Shown here piece after piece: positions 11,993 to 22,720 of a stretch of 64,000 bases of DNA. Source of the DNA: Actinomycetales bacterium. Lineage in GTDB: Bacteria > Actinomycetota > Actinomycetes > S36-B12 > UBA5976. The stretch is from positions 98,197 through 162,196 of the forward strand of contig JAGWXT010000004.1 of the NCBI GenBank assembly GCA_018969715.1, read 5' to 3'. The position numbers and the translations under genes were made by a program. A model generated the notes under the pieces. That model ran no database searches. It was not told where the DNA came from and worked only from the letters and a program-made list of their open reading frames with translations. How positions within the stretch are numbered: position 1 is the stretch's first letter; every line of letters begins with the position of its first letter.

Positions 11993-14329
11993 TTACACCC
12001 GGTAGACGTCGAAGACGCCGGTGACGCCCCGCACCGCTCGCAGCACACTGCCGAGATGGCGGGGGTCACCCATCTCGAAGGTGAAGCGGGAGTATGCGAT
12101 TCGCTCCCGGCTGGTGGACACCGTTCCGCTGAGGATGTTGACATGCTGCTCGGCCAGCACCCGCGTGACATCCGACAGCAGTCCGGCCCGGTCGATGGCC
12201 TCCACCTGGATATTCACCAGGTAGACCCCCGTCTCCCCGGTCCGCCACGACACCTCAATCACGCGGCCTTCCTCCTGCCGCAGGTCCGATGCGTTGGCGC
12301 AGTCGACACGATGGACCGAGACACCCTTGCCGCGGGTGACGTAGCCGAAGATCGCATCCCAGGGCACCGGGGTGCAGCACCGGGCCAGGCTCACCGCCAC
12401 GCCGTCATCGCCGGCGACGCTGACGGTCGTCGTCGGAGCGGCGGGCCGGCGGGCAGCCCTCGTGGGCACGACGGCCTCCGCAAGGTCCTCGGTGGCCCCC
12501 GCTTCGCCGCCGTGCAGGCGCAGCAGGCGATCGACCACCGTGCGGGGGGCGAGGGCGCCCTCCCCGACGGCTGCGTACAGCGCTGACAGGTCCCGAAAGC
12601 GCAGGTCCTCGGCCAGTCCTCGCATGGTCGACGGTGCCATCAACCGCTGCAGGGGAAGGCCCTGCTTGCGCAGCAGCGTCGCGATCGCCTCACGACCTGT
12701 GTCGACGTTCTCCTCGCGGCGCTCCTTGGTGAACCAGGCCCGGATCTTGGTGCGCGCCCGGGGGCTGGCCGCGAACGTCAGCCAGTCGCGCGAGGGTCCG
12801 GCATCCTCCGACTTCGCCGTGAACACCTCAACGACGTCCCCGCTGTCCAGCGCGGTGTCCAGCGACACAAGCCGGCCATTGACCCGAGCACCCACGCAGC
12901 GATGGCCGACCTCGGTATGGACGGCGTAGGCGAAGTCGATCGTCGTGGAGCCGCTCGGCAGGGCGATGACGTCCCCACGCGGCGTGAACACGAAGACCTC
13001 GCTGGAGGCCAGGTCGAAGCGCAGGGACTCCAGGAACTCCCCGGGATCCCCTGCCTCCTGCTGCCAATCGAGCAACTGGCGAACCCAGCCGAAGTCATCG
13101 GGTGAGCGTTTGCCGCTGACGCTGTCCTGCTTGTAGCGCCAGTGTGAGGCCACCCCGTACTCTGCCTCGCGGTGCATCTCCTGGGTGCGGATCTGGATCT
13201 CGATCGTCTTTCCCCCGGGACCAATCACCGTTGTGTGCAGTGAGCGGTACATAGTGAACTTCGGCATGGCGATGTAATCCTTGAACCGCCCCGGCACGGG
13301 CTGCCAGCGCGCGTGGATGACGCCAAGCACTGCGTAGCAGTCGCGCACACTGTCCACCAGCACCCGCACGCCGACGAGGTCATAGATCTCGTCGAACTCC
13401 CGGCCGCGAACGATCATCTTCTGGTAGATCGAGTAGTAGTGCTTTGGCCGACCGGTGACCTGCGCCTTGATCTTCGAGGTCCGGAAATCGGCATTCATGA
13501 CGTCGATCACCCCCGCAAGCTGGATCTCGCGCTGCGGTGCGCGCTCACTGACGAGGGCAACCAGCTCCTCGTACACCTTCGGGTACAAGGTGGCGAATGC
13601 CAGGTCCTCCAACTCCCACTTGAGGGTGTTCACACCGAGCCGGTGGGCGAGGGGTGCGTAGATCTCGAGGGTCTCGCTGGCCTTGCGTGCCTGCTTGTGC
13701 TCGGGCAGTGCGGCAAGGGTCCGCATGTTGTGCAGTCGGTCAGCGAGCTTGATCAGCAGCACCCGAATGTCCCGCGCCATTGCGACGATCATCTTGCGGA
13801 CCGTCTCGGCGTCGGTTGAATCCCCGTAGCTGAGTCGATCGAGCTTGGTAACCCCATCGACAAGGCCGGCGATCTCCGGGCCGAAGTCGGCTGTGAGTTC
13901 TACCAGGGAGTATCCGGTGTCCTCGACGGTGTCGTGGAGCAGCGCCGCGGCAAGAACCAGCGGCGGCATGCCCAAGTCGGCAAGGATCTGGGCGACGGCC
14001 AGCGGGTGGACGAGGTAGGGCTCGCCACTGAGCCGGGATGCCCCCTCATGGCATCGCTCGGCCACCTCGAAGGCCGCCTCGACGGTGGTGAACTCTGACT
14101 TCGGATGGAAGCGACGAACCGAGCGAAGCAGTTGGGCCAGTTCGGGTCGGACGATGGTGCGTTGGGTGAGGCGGCGGGCCAGCCGAGCGCGCAGCCGCAC
14201 CTCACCGGGCACGGGTGGCTCGGGCGGGGCTGGGTCACCTCCGCCCGCAGGGGCGGCCCCCCGGTCAATTCCGCCCGCAGGGGCGGCCCCCCGGTCAACG
14301 GCGGCGAGCGACGCGTCCGTCTGCGTCAT
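11993..14329 (-). CDS. relA: Bifunctional (p)ppGpp synthetase/hydrolase RelA/SpoT (Rel)
   Basis: 778 aa Rel protein making and degrading the stringent alarmone. Domain order: low-complexity N-terminus, HD hydrolase ([28 protein letters not shown], intact HD), synthetase ([40 protein letters not shown]), TGS ([16 protein letters not shown]), helical and zinc-finger-like region, and ACT domain at the C-terminus. Both active sites look intact. I chose ATG 14329 over GTG 14335 because the AGGGAAGG site has better spacing to it. The 68-nt gap to secF lacks the apt gene that often sits there in actinobacteria. Two 30-bp repeats lie in the N-terminal coding part. Confidence 0.97.
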   Translation of the reverse strand: MTQTDASLAAVDRGAAPAGGIDRGAAPAGGGDPAPPEPPVPGEVRLRARLARRLTQRTIVRPELAQLLRSVRRFHPKSEFTTVEAAFEVAERCHEGASRLSGEPYLVHPLAVAQILADLGMPPLVLAAALLHDTVEDTGYSLVELTADFGPEIAGLVDGVTKLDRLSYGDSTDAETVRKMIVAMARDIRVLLIKLADRLHNMRTLAALPEHKQARKASETLEIYAPLAHRLGVNTLKWELEDLAFATLYPKVYEELVALVSERAPQREIQLAGVIDVMNADFRTSKIKAQVTGRPKHYYSIYQKMIVRGREFDEIYDLVGVRVLVDSVRDCYAVLGVIHARWQPVPGRFKDYIAMPKFTMYRSLHTTVIGPGGKTIEIQIRTQEMHREAEYGVASHWRYKQDSVSGKRSPDDFGWVRQLLDWQQEAGDPGEFLESLRFDLASSEVFVFTPRGDVIALPSGSTTIDFAYAVHTEVGHRCVGARVNGRLVSLDTALDSGDVVEVFTAKSEDAGPSRDWLTFAASPRARTKIRAWFTKERREENVDTGREAIATLLRKQGLPLQRLMAPSTMRGLAEDLRFRDLSALYAAVGEGALAPRTVVDRLLRLHGGEAGATEDLAEAVVPTRAARRPAAPTTTVSVAGDDGVAVSLARCCTPVPWDAIFGYVTRGKGVSVHRVDCANASDLRQEEGRVIEVSWRTGETGVYLVNIQVEAIDRAGLLSDVTRVLAEQHVNILSGTVSTSRERIAYSRFTFEMGDPRHLGSVLRAVRGVTGVFDVYRV
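14241..14300. repeat. Two 30-bp tandem copies inside the relA N-terminus
   Basis: 14241-14270 and 14271-14300 match at 28 of 30 positions and are in phase, giving a duplicated DRGAAPAGG segment in the disordered Rel N-terminus upstream of the HD domain. Confidence 0.85.
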
Positions 14330-14397
14330 GCCCACCGCCTTCCCTCAGGTGCTCCCGATGGTACGACCGAGCCCGCCGCGGAGGGAACGGCGGCTGA

Positions 14398-15543
14398 TCA
14401 GGCCCCGCGCCGGCGGCGGGTCGGTCGACGTGGCTGCTGTCGTGGTCCAGCCGTCATCACGCCCACCGGGCCGCTGGCTCCGGGCTCACTCCGGCCGCCC
14501 GACACTGTCGTTCCCGCACCGGCCTGCTCATCGCGCTCCGCAGTGCCCGAGAGCGCACTCGGACCGATCACCGGCCGGCTGCCACCACGTCGTGCACGCA
14601 CCCGACGGGCAAGTGCCACCATTTCGGGCCGGCGGTCCTGCAGTTGCACGAGGAATGGCGTGGCGATGAAGATCGATGAGTAGGTGCCGGCGATCATCCC
14701 GACGAACAGCGCGAGGGCCAGGTCGGTCAGCGTGTCGGCGCGCAGAACACCGGCTCCGATGAACAGGATGCCGGCAACTGGCAGCAGGGCGACGATCGAG
14801 GTGTTGATGGAGCGGACCACCGTCTGGTTGACCGCGAGGTTGGCGGCCTCGTCGTACGTGAACCTGCTCTGCTGGAGGATGCCTCGGGTGTTCTCCCTGA
14901 CCTTGTCAAAGACCACCACCGTGTCGTACAGCGAGTAGGCGAGGATCGTGAGCACGCCGATCGCGGTCGCTGGCGTCACCTCGAAGCCGAGCAGTGCGTA
15001 CACGCCGATGGTGATGATCAGGTCATGGGCAAGGGCGACGAGGGCGGCAACAGCCATCCGCCAGTCGAAGTAGATGCTGAGGAATGCCACCACCAGCAGC
15101 AGGAACACGCCCAGACCGACGAGAGCCTGCCGGGTGATGTCGGCTCCCCAGGACGGGCCGACTGTCTGCACCGCGATCTCGTCGGCGGCGACCCCAAGGC
15201 CCTCAGCCAGGGCGGTGACGGCCGCCGTCACCTCGGCCTCGGTCAGGGCAGGCGTGGCGACCTCGATGCGCTCACCGCCGACACTGGTGATGACGACCTC
15301 GGAGAGTCCGGTACCAGCGAGGGCGGCGCGAGTCTCGGCGACGGTGGCCGAGGTTGCGGGGATGACGAACTCCGCTCCCCCGCGGAACTCGATGCCGAGG
15401 TTCAGCCCCCGAATGCCGATCCCGGCGATGGCGATGAGTATGAGCACCGCGGAGACGAGATACCAGGTGCGACGTCGACCCACGAAGTCGATGGACTTGG
15501 TCCCGGCGTACAGCGCCGCTCCAAGATCACCCAGCCGGGACAT
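14398..15543 (-). CDS. secF: Protein translocase subunit SecF
   Basis: SecDF accessory translocase component, 381 aa, inner-membrane protein with six expected helices that uses the proton gradient to finish export. Visible: first helix near residues 23-42, the GIEFRGGAEF motif, the periplasmic P4 domain, and the conserved AYSLYDTVVVFDKVREN in the helix region, ending with a basic Pro/Arg-rich tail. Start ATG 15543 was chosen because AGGAGG stands 7 nt before it; another ATG six bases upstream is too close to that site. The start lies 17 nt inside secD, so translation is coupled. Confidence 0.96.
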   Translation of the reverse strand: MSRLGDLGAALYAGTKSIDFVGRRRTWYLVSAVLILIAIAGIGIRGLNLGIEFRGGAEFVIPATSATVAETRAALAGTGLSEVVITSVGGERIEVATPALTEAEVTAAVTALAEGLGVAADEIAVQTVGPSWGADITRQALVGLGVFLLLVVAFLSIYFDWRMAVAALVALAHDLIITIGVYALLGFEVTPATAIGVLTILAYSLYDTVVVFDKVRENTRGILQQSRFTYDEAANLAVNQTVVRSINTSIVALLPVAGILFIGAGVLRADTLTDLALALFVGMIAGTYSSIFIATPFLVQLQDRRPEMVALARRVRARRGGSRPVIGPSALSGTAERDEQAGAGTTVSGGRSEPGASGPVGVMTAGPRQQPRRPTRRRRGA

Positions 15544-17155
15544 CGACATTCCTCCTGCCGCGTTGTGGTGGGCGAGCCCCAGCGGCCCGCCCATCGGAGG
15601 TTGCGGTGGGCACCCGCCCGGCGTCGACGCCGAGCCATGGGCCCCCTCGCTCGAAGATGCGACGTCGCACGAGCAGGGCGGTCAGTGGTCGGCTGAACAT
15701 GAAGGCCACGATCACGTCGACGATTGTCGTCAGGCCGAGGGTGAAGGCGAATCCGCGCACGCTGCCGACGCTGAGCACGTACAGCACGCCCGCCGCCAGC
15801 AGTGAGACGAAGTCGGCGGCCAGCAGGGTCCGGCGCGCTCGCAACCAGCCCACGTCGGCCGCCACGCGCAGGCTCTTGCCCTCGCGAACCTCATCACGGA
15901 TCCGCTCGAAGTAGACGACGAAGGAGTCGGCGGTGATGCCGATGGCGACGATGACGCCCGCGACACCGGCGAGGGTCAGGGTGAAGCCGAGCGTTCGGCT
16001 CAGCACCACGATGGCGGCGTAGGTGAGGATCCCCGCAGTGAGCAGGCTCAGCACGGCGACCGTGCCGAGGACGCGATAGTAGGCGATGAGATAGATCGCC
16101 ACCAGCAGCAGGCCCAGGCCACCGGCCAGCAGTCCGGCACGCAGCTGGTCCTCTCCCAGCGTCGCACTGACCGTTGTCACCTCCGCGATCTCGAGGGTCA
16201 CCGGCAGCGCCCCGTACTTGAGCACCTGTGCGAGCTCCTTTGCGCTCTCGACGGTGAAATCGCCGTCGATCTGCGCGGAACCACCGATGATCGGCTCGCG
16301 GAAGTACGGGGAGGAGACCACCAGCCCGTCGAGGACGATGGCGAACTGGTTGCGCGGCGGTGGATTCGCGTACAGCCGGGTGGAGGCCTCACTGAGCTTG
16401 CGCGAGCCAGCGGAGTCGAAGTCCAGGGTGACAACCCACCCGCCGACACCCTGCTGCGGCAGCTGCGCGGCCGCATCGGTGACCTCTGTGCCGGTGATGA
16501 ACGCCGGCTCGAGCAGGTACTGGGCCGAGCCGTCCTTGGCACAGGTGAGGGCGTACTTCGTCGGATCGGCCGGGACACCTCCCTGCCGCACAGCCGGGTC
16601 CAGGCAGTTGAGGGTGCCGAAGAGGGGCTGCAGCTCCTCGGCCGTGTCAGCGGTGATCGGCACCTCATCGGCCGAGGGCGCTGGCGCCGTCGGCGATGGG
16701 CTGGCGCCGGGCGCCTGCGGGCCGAGCGTTGCCGGGGGGGTCACCGGGGCCTGGGGTGCACCACCTGTGACCTCGAGTACGGGGCGGAAGTCGAGCAGGG
16801 CCGTCTGCTTGAGGGACTCAGCGATCCGCTGCTGGTTCACCCCTGGCACGGCGACAACGATGGAGGCGTTCTCCCCGGCCCCCTGAACGGTGACCTCGGC
16901 CTCCGCAACGCCGAAGCCGTCGACGCGCTGTCGGATGATCTCCACGGTCTGCTGGAGCTGCTCAGGACCGAGTGCGCCCTCCTGACCGGGAACGGGGGTG
17001 GGCAGGAGAATGACCTGGGTGCCGCCGCGCAGGTCCAGCCCGAGCCGGGGGAAGGGGCTCGTGCCCGGCCACAGTGCCCACGCGACCAGACCGCTGGTGA
17101 CGATCAGCAGCGCCAGCAGGGGTCGCCATGGATGGGAGCGACCTACCGGAGCCAT
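15527..17155 (-). CDS. secD: Protein translocase subunit SecD
   Basis: 542 aa SecD. One N-terminal helix (about 12-29), the family motif LGLDLRGGTQV near residue 40, a large periplasmic domain with a Pro/Ala-rich insertion (about residues 135-165), then five C-terminal membrane helices with VAIGITADSFVVYFERIRDEVREG, the conserved SecD transmembrane segment. Forms a complex with SecF, whose start it overlaps, and with YajC encoded 63 nt upstream. ATG start at 17155. Confidence 0.96.
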   Translation of the reverse strand: MAPVGRSHPWRPLLALLIVTSGLVAWALWPGTSPFPRLGLDLRGGTQVILLPTPVPGQEGALGPEQLQQTVEIIRQRVDGFGVAEAEVTVQGAGENASIVVAVPGVNQQRIAESLKQTALLDFRPVLEVTGGAPQAPVTPPATLGPQAPGASPSPTAPAPSADEVPITADTAEELQPLFGTLNCLDPAVRQGGVPADPTKYALTCAKDGSAQYLLEPAFITGTEVTDAAAQLPQQGVGGWVVTLDFDSAGSRKLSEASTRLYANPPPRNQFAIVLDGLVVSSPYFREPIIGGSAQIDGDFTVESAKELAQVLKYGALPVTLEIAEVTTVSATLGEDQLRAGLLAGGLGLLLVAIYLIAYYRVLGTVAVLSLLTAGILTYAAIVVLSRTLGFTLTLAGVAGVIVAIGITADSFVVYFERIRDEVREGKSLRVAADVGWLRARRTLLAADFVSLLAAGVLYVLSVGSVRGFAFTLGLTTIVDVIVAFMFSRPLTALLVRRRIFERGGPWLGVDAGRVPTATSDGRAAGARPPQRGRRNVDVPAG

Positions 17156-17218
17156 GTGTCCGCCCGTATCACAGCGGGCTGCCGGCTCGGGTCAACTCGT
17201 GGCGCCGGCACCCGTTGC

Positions 17219-17527
17219 TCAGGACGCGCCGGTGCCGGCATCATCGGCCTCGTCATCCACCAGCCGCGCCGCCGGCTCCAGGATCTTCACCACGGCCGCC
17301 TTCACCGCAACGGCGGTGACCCCCGGCGAGAGGGAGACCTCCACCCGGTCGTCGATGACATCGAGGACGGTGACGATGAAGCCACTTGCGAGCATGACCG
17401 TCGCACCCGGGCCGAGGGCCGCCTCGAGGGCCGCCTGCTCCCGCTTGCGACGCATACTCGGACGGATGATCAGCAGGTACGCGACCGCCGCGAGCAGCGC
17501 GAACATGACAAGGGTTGTGGTGTCCAT
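17219..17527 (-). CDS. yajC: Preprotein translocase subunit YajC
   Basis: 102 aa. Single N-terminal membrane helix (LVMFALLAAVAYLLIIRP) ending in the basic stretch SMRRKREQ, then a small cytoplasmic domain with GATVMLASGFIVTVLDVIDD, the YajC signature region. Binds SecDF. Lies 7 nt downstream of ruvB and 63 nt upstream of secD on the same strand. Confidence 0.94.
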   Translation of the reverse strand: MDTTTLVMFALLAAVAYLLIIRPSMRRKREQAALEAALGPGATVMLASGFIVTVLDVIDDRVEVSLSPGVTAVAVKAAVVKILEPAARLVDDEADDAGTGAS

Positions 17528-17534
17528 GATCGGG

Positions 17535-18620
17535 TCAGCCTAGCCCGTGGGTGGCCGCATCCTCGTGCCCCGGCTCCGCCGTATCCCAGGGCAGCGGCTC
17601 GGCGGCCTGTCCGATCCCCGCACCCCATCGGCCGACACCGGACGGCAGGGGCAGTCCGAGGTGTTCATAGGTGCCGGCGGTTGCCACCCGGCCTCGCGGG
17701 GTCCGCTCGAGCAGGCCCGCGCGCACCAGGTAGGGCTCGCTCACCTCAGCAACAGTCTGCTGCTCCTCGCCGACAGCGACAGCAAGCGTGGACAGCCCCA
17801 CCGGTCCACCGCCGAAGCGCGCCACCAGCGCCCGCAGCAGCGCCCGGTCAAGATGATCCAGGCCCCGCTGGTCGATGTCGAACAGGCGGAGGGCCTGTTC
17901 GGCGACATAGGTGTCGATGTGCCCATTGCCGTGAACCTCGGCATAGTCGCGCACCCGGCGCAGCAGCCGGTTGGCGATCCGTGGCGTGCCGCGGCTGCGA
18001 GCGGCGATGAGCGCCCCGGCGGCCGGCGCGCACGGCACCCCGAGCAGTCCAGCCGAGCGCTCGACGATGCGCTCGAGGTCGGCCGGCTCGTAGAAGTCGA
18101 GATGGGCAGTGAAGCCGAAACGATCCCGCAGCGGGCTGGGCAGCAGTCCGGCACGCGTGGTGGCACCGACGAGGGTGAAGGCGGGCAGCGCCAGGGGAAT
18201 CGCCGTCGCACCGGCTCCCTTACCGATGACGACGTCGACTCGCAGGTCCTCCATCGCGACGTACAGCATCTCCTCAACCGGCCGGGCGAGCCGATGCACC
18301 TCGTCCACGAAGAGCACCTCACCCTCCAGCAGCGAGGTGAGGACCGCCGCCATGTCGCCGGCATGCTGGATGGCCGGGCCGCTGGTGATCCGAATCGGCA
18401 CGCCCAACTCCTCAGCCACGATGGCCGCCAAGGTGGTCTTGCCCAGACCGGGCGGGCCGGCGAGCAGGACATGATCGGCCGCCCGGCCACGGGCACGCGC
18501 TGCAGCCAGCACCAGCCCAAGCTGCTCCCGCACTCGACGCTGGCCGATGAACTCACCGAGGCGGCGCGGCCGCAGCGCCGCCTCGTGACGTCGCTCCTCG
18601 GCATCGGCCTGAGCGGTCAC
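17535..18620 (-). CDS. ruvB: Holliday-junction branch-migration helicase RuvB
   Basis: 361 aa AAA+ motor of the RuvAB complex. Visible: [18 protein letters not shown], Walker [12 protein letters not shown], Walker [16 protein letters not shown], sensor 1 [19 protein letters not shown], and C-terminal winged helix ([20 protein letters not shown], the conserved loop). GTG 18620-18618 overlaps the ruvA stop as GTGA, and the fold begins shortly after it; an upstream extension lies in ruvA and is rejected. Standard ruvC-ruvA-ruvB order. Confidence 0.97.
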   Translation of the reverse strand: MTAQADAEERRHEAALRPRRLGEFIGQRRVREQLGLVLAAARARGRAADHVLLAGPPGLGKTTLAAIVAEELGVPIRITSGPAIQHAGDMAAVLTSLLEGEVLFVDEVHRLARPVEEMLYVAMEDLRVDVVIGKGAGATAIPLALPAFTLVGATTRAGLLPSPLRDRFGFTAHLDFYEPADLERIVERSAGLLGVPCAPAAGALIAARSRGTPRIANRLLRRVRDYAEVHGNGHIDTYVAEQALRLFDIDQRGLDHLDRALLRALVARFGGGPVGLSTLAVAVGEEQQTVAEVSEPYLVRAGLLERTPRGRVATAGTYEHLGLPLPSGVGRWGAGIGQAAEPLPWDTAEPGHEDAATHGLG

Positions 18621-19207
18621 GGTCGGCCACCGAGGATCCGCAGACAGGCCCGCAGCCCGGCCGCAGCGTCGATGACGGCGCCGGGCTCCTCGGACTGGAC
18701 CCGCGCAAGTGCCTCCTCGGCCTGTCCCGCGGGCCAGCCGAGGGTGACCAGCCCGGCGAGGACGTCGGCCTGCCAATCCGTGGCAGCCACCACCGCAGGT
18801 GACGGGGGTGGCGCGAGCCGATCAGAAAGCTCCAGCACGATCCGACCGGCACCCTTGCGTCCGATCCCCGGCACCCGCGTGAGGGGACCGGGGTCCGCAC
18901 CTGCGATGGCCGCCCGGAGTCCGGACGCGCCGAGCACCGACACCGCCGCCAGCGCCGTCCGGGGTCCGACCCCGCTGACGCCGAGGAGCGCCTCGAAGAC
19001 GATGCGCTCCTCGTCATCGGAGAATCCGAAGAGCGTCCAACCGTCCTCCCGGGTGACCAGCGAGGTCGCGAGGGTGACCGGCTGGTCGAGGCTGGCATGG
19101 GCGACAGCGGAGGCCGACGGCAGTACCCGCAGACCCACCCCGCCGACATCGATGACGATCGCCTCCGCCGACACCTGCCGCACGATTCCCCGCACGAATG
19201 AGATCAC
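18617..19207 (-). CDS. ruvA: Holliday-junction DNA-binding protein RuvA
   Basis: 196 aa. N-terminal OB-fold ([23 protein letters not shown]), paired helix-hairpin-helix motifs ([19 protein letters not shown] and [19 protein letters not shown]) and the C-terminal RuvB-binding UBA-like domain ([18 protein letters not shown]). Start GTG 19207-19205 with an AGGGG site 8 nt upstream; 16 nt after the ruvC stop. Confidence 0.96.
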   Translation of the reverse strand: MISFVRGIVRQVSAEAIVIDVGGVGLRVLPSASAVAHASLDQPVTLATSLVTREDGWTLFGFSDDEERIVFEALLGVSGVGPRTALAAVSVLGASGLRAAIAGADPGPLTRVPGIGRKGAGRIVLELSDRLAPPPSPAVVAATDWQADVLAGLVTLGWPAGQAEEALARVQSEEPGAVIDAAAGLRACLRILGGRP

Positions 19208-19223
19208 TGACGCACCCCTGAGA

Positions 19224-19715
19224 TCATCGACGCACTCCGACCGGGCCGGATCGCCAGATGTGGCAGATCGCCAGCGCCATCGCATCGGCGGCGTCGGCTG
19301 GCTGCGGTCGCTGCTGCAGGTCCAGCAGACGCATCACCATGCGGGTGACCTGATCCTTATTCGCACGTCCATGCCCCGTGACCGATGCCTTCACCTCGGT
19401 CGGAGTGTGCGAGCCCAGCGGCAGGCCACGTCGCTGGGCGCAGACCATGACCAGCCCGGCCACCTGCGCGGTCCCCATCACCGAGCGCACGTTCTGCTGG
19501 CTGAAGACCTCCTCCACCGCCACCGCATCCGGGTGGTGGACCTCAACCAGCGCATTGAGCTCTTCCCAGATCTGGAGCAGCCGCTGTGGGTGGTGCGCCG
19601 TTGCGCTTGAGGTGAGGACGACGGAGGCGACCAAGCGCGGTGACCGTCCCCGATCACCGTCCACCACCGCCACCCCGCAGCGCGTGAGACCCGGATCGAC
19701 TCCGAGGACCCGCAC
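19224..19715 (-). CDS. ruvC: Crossover junction endodeoxyribonuclease RuvC
   Basis: 163 aa Holliday-junction resolvase. The acidic residues are visible in VLGVDPGLTRCGVAVVD (first Asp), VAVEEVFSQQNVRSVMGTAQ (Glu pair) and DAADAMALAICH (last Asp). Two adjacent GTG codons are available; 19715 is preferred because GAGGAGG is 5 nt upstream of it. 134 nt upstream to the next gene contain nothing recognisable except possibly the promoter of this ruvCAB-yajC-secDF group. Confidence 0.96.
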   Translation of the reverse strand: MRVLGVDPGLTRCGVAVVDGDRGRSPRLVASVVLTSSATAHHPQRLLQIWEELNALVEVHHPDAVAVEEVFSQQNVRSVMGTAQVAGLVMVCAQRRGLPLGSHTPTEVKASVTGHGRANKDQVTRMVMRLLDLQQRPQPADAADAMALAICHIWRSGPVGVRR

Positions 19716-19849
19716 CACCGCCTCCTCTCTCACCGGCGCAGCCGGTCGCCAGTGGGCTCGCCGTCCGGGGGCTCGCCGGTTCGGGGCACGTCGCGAGGCA
19801 GCCATCGCACAGATGTTCGACGCTACCGCTGCTCCCACCTCCCGAACCG

Positions 19850-21265
19850 TCACCGCTGCGGAGTGTCGTCCGCCGGTTCGGCTGACGCACCTGCCCGTCC
19901 GGTGAGGTGCGCAGCGGCCCGGGCCAGCAGGGCACCGGGGTCGACGCCGACACCGGAGTGGACCGCGCACCCGAGGCGCGCCTGCCCCGCATAGGTGAGC
20001 AGCCCAACCGAGATGCCCGAGCCAAGGGGCGGCACCAGCGGCTGGACGGAGACAACCCGCCGGCCGAGCAGATGCACAGGGGCAGCCGGCCCCCGGACGT
20101 TGCTCACGGTCAGATCCGCTCCCCCGGCCAGTTGCGCGAGGACCCCCACGGGAATGACGGCGCCGGCAGCTGCCAGCCACTCCGCCACGTCCGGGAGCAC
20201 ACTGGTCCGCCACCGGTGGACCTGCGCCGCTGCCTCGCCCGCGAGGTCAGCGCACCACTGCGCCGGCGACCCCGCCGTACCCGGGTGCAGGACCAGTCGG
20301 GCAGCGGTGAGGTGATTGCCAGCCTCACCTGCGGCGCGGGACGGCAGCCGAATGGGAACGTTCACCGTCGTCGCACTCCCCGCCGTGAGTTCCCATGCCG
20401 AGACGGTCACTGCTGCGATGAGCAGGTCGTTGAGGCGCCGTACTCGGCCTTCGTCGCCAACGCTGCGCAGTCGTTCGACCGCCTCCCGGATCTCCGCCAG
20501 GGGCACCACCGTGGTCGCGCGGACGCTGCCCGCACTCCCCACCGGCCAGGGGCGGCTGACCGGTGGGCGCTGCCCAGTGAGGATGCGCCAGTGATCCGCG
20601 CGCGCACACGCCTGCTGGGTCGCCGCGATCGGGTCATCGCGCAGCATCCGCAGCGCCTGCTGGCCGGTGGCGAGCAGTCCGGGCAACCAGGTGAGCGGAT
20701 CCGACTGCATCCCCCGGCCCGGCCGACCGGCCCCGTCGTCATCGGGCTGGGCGGATATCCCCTCATCGGTCAGCCCGAGGACGGTCTGGAGTGCCCCGTG
20801 TGCATCCGTCAGGGCATGGTTGAACCAGACGATCAGGCCGTGACAGGGTTTCCGGCCATCACCGCCGTATCGCCGGGCAGGCCCCGCCGGTATCGGGGGG
20901 CCACTGCCGACAACGCACATCCCCCAGGGGCCGGGGTCACCGGGGTCGGTGAGCACGCGCTCGAGCAGGTCATCGGCCGCAACCATGATCCCGTCGGCGC
21001 CGGCATCCGGAACGATGCGGGCAGTGACCCGCTCAGCGAGCGGAGTGTCGTCATCGATGCGCTGCGGCAGGCCGGACCGCCCGGACTCGACCAGCCGCGA
21101 GCGGAGAACCGGCAGTCCAGCACGTCGCTGCGCGACCCGTGCCCGCAGCGCTGCCGGGTCGATCGCACCGTCGCACAGCAGCACCGCAGCCACGGGTGCA
21201 CGCCAGCGGCGGTCGACGCGAGCCAGCCGCCAGGCCGCGGCATCCCAGCCGCCGACAGCAGCCAC
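19850..21265 (-). CDS. WS/DGAT-family acyltransferase (divergent motif)
   Basis: 471 aa. The ends fit the wax-ester synthase/diacylglycerol acyltransferase family: N-terminal GGWDAAAWRLARVDRRW and the C-terminal DUF1298 pattern LTVSNVRGPAAPVHLLGRRV. The family's HHxxxDG active site appears as WFNHALTDAHG near residue 150: the catalytic second His and the Asp remain, but the first His is Asn and the DG glycine is Ala. Activity is therefore uncertain; it may act on another acyl acceptor. GTG start at 21265 lies 15 nt after the yebC stop, so it is probably the tail of the pdxS-pdxT-yebC unit. Its position between yebC and ruvC is not part of the usual core order. Confidence 0.75.
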   Translation of the reverse strand: MAAVGGWDAAAWRLARVDRRWRAPVAAVLLCDGAIDPAALRARVAQRRAGLPVLRSRLVESGRSGLPQRIDDDTPLAERVTARIVPDAGADGIMVAADDLLERVLTDPGDPGPWGMCVVGSGPPIPAGPARRYGGDGRKPCHGLIVWFNHALTDAHGALQTVLGLTDEGISAQPDDDGAGRPGRGMQSDPLTWLPGLLATGQQALRMLRDDPIAATQQACARADHWRILTGQRPPVSRPWPVGSAGSVRATTVVPLAEIREAVERLRSVGDEGRVRRLNDLLIAAVTVSAWELTAGSATTVNVPIRLPSRAAGEAGNHLTAARLVLHPGTAGSPAQWCADLAGEAAAQVHRWRTSVLPDVAEWLAAAGAVIPVGVLAQLAGGADLTVSNVRGPAAPVHLLGRRVVSVQPLVPPLGSGISVGLLTYAGQARLGCAVHSGVGVDPGALLARAAAHLTGRAGASAEPADDTPQR

Positions 21266-21280
21266 GGCGGCGAACCCGGC

Positions 21281-22030
21281 TCAGCCGAGGCGGGCGAGGA
21301 CGTCGTCGGTGACGTCGAGATTGGTCCACACGTTCTGGACATCGTCGCAGTCCTCGAGTGCCTCGATCAGTCGGATCACCCGACCAGCGGACTGGTCATC
21401 GCAGGGCACACTCAGCGATGGCAGGAACGAGGCCTCAGCTGAGGTGTACTCGAGGGCGTGGGCCTGCAGTGCCGCGCGAACCGCCAGCAGGTCACCGGGA
21501 GCGCAGATGATCTCCCAGGCCTCGCCGATGTCGTCGACGGACTCCGCGCCGGCATCGAGGACGGCCGCCAGCAGTTCATCCTCCGCCACCTGGGATCGCT
21601 CGATCAGGACCACTCCCTTGCGGGTGAACAGGTACGCCACCGATCCGGGATCGGCCATCGAGCCGCCATTGCGGGTCATGGCCAGCCGGACCTCCCCCGC
21701 AGCGCGATTGCGGTTGTCGGTGAGGCACTCGATGAGCACGGCGACACCGGCCGGGCCGTAACCCTCGTACATGACGACCTGGTAGTCGGAGCCACCTGCC
21801 TCGCGACCCGCCCCCCGCGCGACGGCGCGCTCGATGGTGTCAACCGGAACGGAGTTCTTGCGGGCCTTCTGGATCGCATCGAACAGTGTGGGATTGCCTG
21901 CCGGATCGGGGCCGCCGACCCGGGCAGCCACCTCGACCGCCTTGATCAGCTTGGCGAACAGCGTGCCCCGACGGGCATCGAGGACCGCCTTCTTGTGCTT
22001 GGTGGTCGCCCACTTGGAGTGCCCGGACAT
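21281..22030 (-). CDS. yebC: YebC/PmpR family protein (TACO1-like)
   Basis: 249 aa, cytoplasmic. Characteristic start [21 protein letters not shown], then [37 protein letters not shown] and [17 protein letters not shown]. The family has been described as transcription regulators and, more recently, as ribosome-associated factors easing translation of difficult motifs; which applies here cannot be read from sequence. Start ATG 22030; 10 nt after the pdxT stop. Confidence 0.95.
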   Translation of the reverse strand: MSGHSKWATTKHKKAVLDARRGTLFAKLIKAVEVAARVGGPDPAGNPTLFDAIQKARKNSVPVDTIERAVARGAGREAGGSDYQVVMYEGYGPAGVAVLIECLTDNRNRAAGEVRLAMTRNGGSMADPGSVAYLFTRKGVVLIERSQVAEDELLAAVLDAGAESVDDIGEAWEIICAPGDLLAVRAALQAHALEYTSAEASFLPSLSVPCDDQSAGRVIRLIEALEDCDDVQNVWTNLDVTDDVLARLG

Positions 22031-22040
22031 CGCTCCCGCC

Positions 22041-22720
22041 CTACCCGACGCCCAGCGGCACGGCAGCCGCGGGCACCTGCGGTGCGGCGGCACCCGCCGC
22101 GCCGGCCCCGGTCGACGTGCCTGATGGGGCCGTGCACCGGCCCAGCAGCAACGCATGCACCCGGTCATCGGCGGTGAGCTCCGGGTGGAAGGACGTGCCG
22201 ATCACCGCGCCCTGGCGCACCATGACCGCCCGCGGGTGACCGTCGGCGTCGGCGACGTGGGCGAGCACCTCCACCTGTGGGCCGACCGACTCCAGCCAGG
22301 GCGCACGAATGAACACCCCGGGGAACGCCACCGGGCCGAGGACGGCGATGTCCACGGGACGCTCGAAGGAGGCAACCTGCCGGCCGAAGGCATTGCGGCG
22401 GACGACGACGTCGAGCACGCCGCAGACATGCTGATCGGGGCGACCGTCCAGCACCTGACGCGCGAGGACGATCAGCCCCGCGCAGGTGGCGAGGGCCGGC
22501 AGCCCGGCCCGCAACTCCCCGGCAAGTGGCTGCGCCAGCCCCTCGCGGACGAGGAGCATGCTCACGGTCGTCGACTCGCCCCCGGGCAGGACGATCCCTG
22601 CCAACCCGCGCAGGTCAGCCGGTGAGCGGACGGCGACGGTGCGCGCACCGCAGCGCTCAAGTGCCTGGGCGTGCTCGCGCACATCGCCCTGCAGGGCGAG
22701 CACGCCGACCCGCGGGCGGC

